Assembly: GCA_949282205.1 (NCBI GenBank)
Contig: CASDOS010000055.1
Location: forward strand, 1 to 50,888
Reading direction: 5' to 3'
DNA length: 50,888 nucleotides
From: an uncultured Alphaproteobacteria bacterium
GTDB lineage: Bacteria > Pseudomonadota > Alphaproteobacteria > RF32 > CAG-239
Part shown: positions 50,621-50,888 of the stretch, one piece after another
How the letters are laid out: each line of letters begins with the position of its first letter
Numbering within the stretch: the first letter of the stretch is position 1
Program-made: the position numbers and the translations under genes
The notes under the pieces: model-generated
What the model was told of the DNA's origin: nothing
The model's input: only the letters and a program-made list of their open reading frames with translations
The model's database searches: none

Positions 50621-50888
50621 CCACCACTTTAGTGGTGGATGAATAAAAAGTCGGCGATATAATAAAGATATGCAATTTGTAGAGAGTTCACATAGCGTAT
50701 ACAGTTTAAGTTACCACATAGTGTGGGTAACCAAATATCGCCGACATATCCTAAATCCCGGTGTCGTTGATTATTTGAAGAGCATTTTTCCGAAGCTACT
50801 AAGAAGTATCCCAGGAGTAGTCATTGAAGAGATTGGCTTTGATAAAGACCATATTCATTTTGTAATGATAATTCCGCCCCAATATAGC
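50605..50888 (+). mobile_element. IS200/IS605-family element, left end (partial)
   Basis: A subterminal hairpin CCACCACT-TT-AGTGGTGG (50621-50638) stands 31 bases before a TnpA gene, as in the left end of IS200/IS605 elements. The exact left boundary is not resolved; the element leaves the window on the right. Confidence 0.75.
50670..50888 (+). CDS. tnpA: IS200/IS605 TnpA transposase (partial, 3' end beyond window)
   Basis: 73 codons are present: MQFVESSHSVYSLSYHIVWV (YHIVWVTKYRR is the family start) to DHIHFVMIIPPQYS. DHIH carries the HUH motif of the Y1 transposase; the catalytic Tyr would lie beyond the window. It transposes single-stranded DNA by recognising the end hairpins. Confidence 0.88.
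   Translation, partial: MQFVESSHSVYSLSYHIVWVTKYRRHILNPGVVDYLKSIFPKLLRSIPGVVIEEIGFDKDHIHFVMIIPPQYS

Overview
This window looks like part of the chromosome of an AT-rich, host-associated alphaproteobacterium, probably an uncultured gut lineage. The main reasons are an ATP12-type F1-ATPase assembly factor beside rluC, a bacterial core set (rpsA, gmk, lptG, ruvABC, yebC, rarA, trxB, ychF, pth, rplY, pssA), and several secreted outer-membrane beta-barrel proteins. The species assignment is inference.

Layout. 1-3339: four secreted or envelope proteins, each followed by a terminator. 3357-32127: ordinary core genome, ending in tRNA-Leu(UAA). It includes rpsA, an SDR, gmk-cysK-lptG, ybgC-ruvB-ruvA, an OprB-type porin, the zinc-protease/7TM/ATP-grasp trio, a cyclophilin, ruvC-yebC, a degenerate DEAD-box protein, rarA, a stand-alone L7/L12-NTD-like protein, rluC-asmA-atp12-acylphosphatase-trxB, ychF, pth-rplY and pssA. 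32110-43960: an 11.85-kb genomic island. It is integrated into the 3' end of the tRNA, bounded by a 22-bp direct repeat (attL/attR), and carries a tyrosine recombinase immediately inside attL. Its cargo is an unknown 263-aa protein, a Fic protein with a substituted active site, a small DUF3768 operon, and module A of the system below. 44010-50155: module B, a related set of genes outside attR. 50221-50888: a MITE-like inverted repeat and the left end of an IS200/IS605 element that runs off the window.

The most interesting content is 37976-50155. Module A has a tandem-AAA+ ATPase followed by a PD-(D/E)XK nuclease, converging on a beta-CASP-like metallo-beta-lactamase nuclease that is divergent from a WYL regulator. 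Module B has a homologous WYL regulator and a homologous tandem-AAA+ ATPase, but the ATPase is followed by a different PD-(D/E)XK protein. An XRE regulator and an unknown 260-aa protein are adjacent. Six promoters in the two modules share a dyad CGACA-N5-TGTCG (or close variants) placed exactly 11 nt before a -10 hexamer. This unites the two modules into one regulon. The layout resembles the mycobacterial RecA-independent DNA-damage promoter read by the WYL proteins PafBC. I infer a WYL-controlled, damage- or phage-responsive ATPase-nuclease defence system with exchangeable nuclease effectors. I do not recognise this set as a named system, but I could not search databases.
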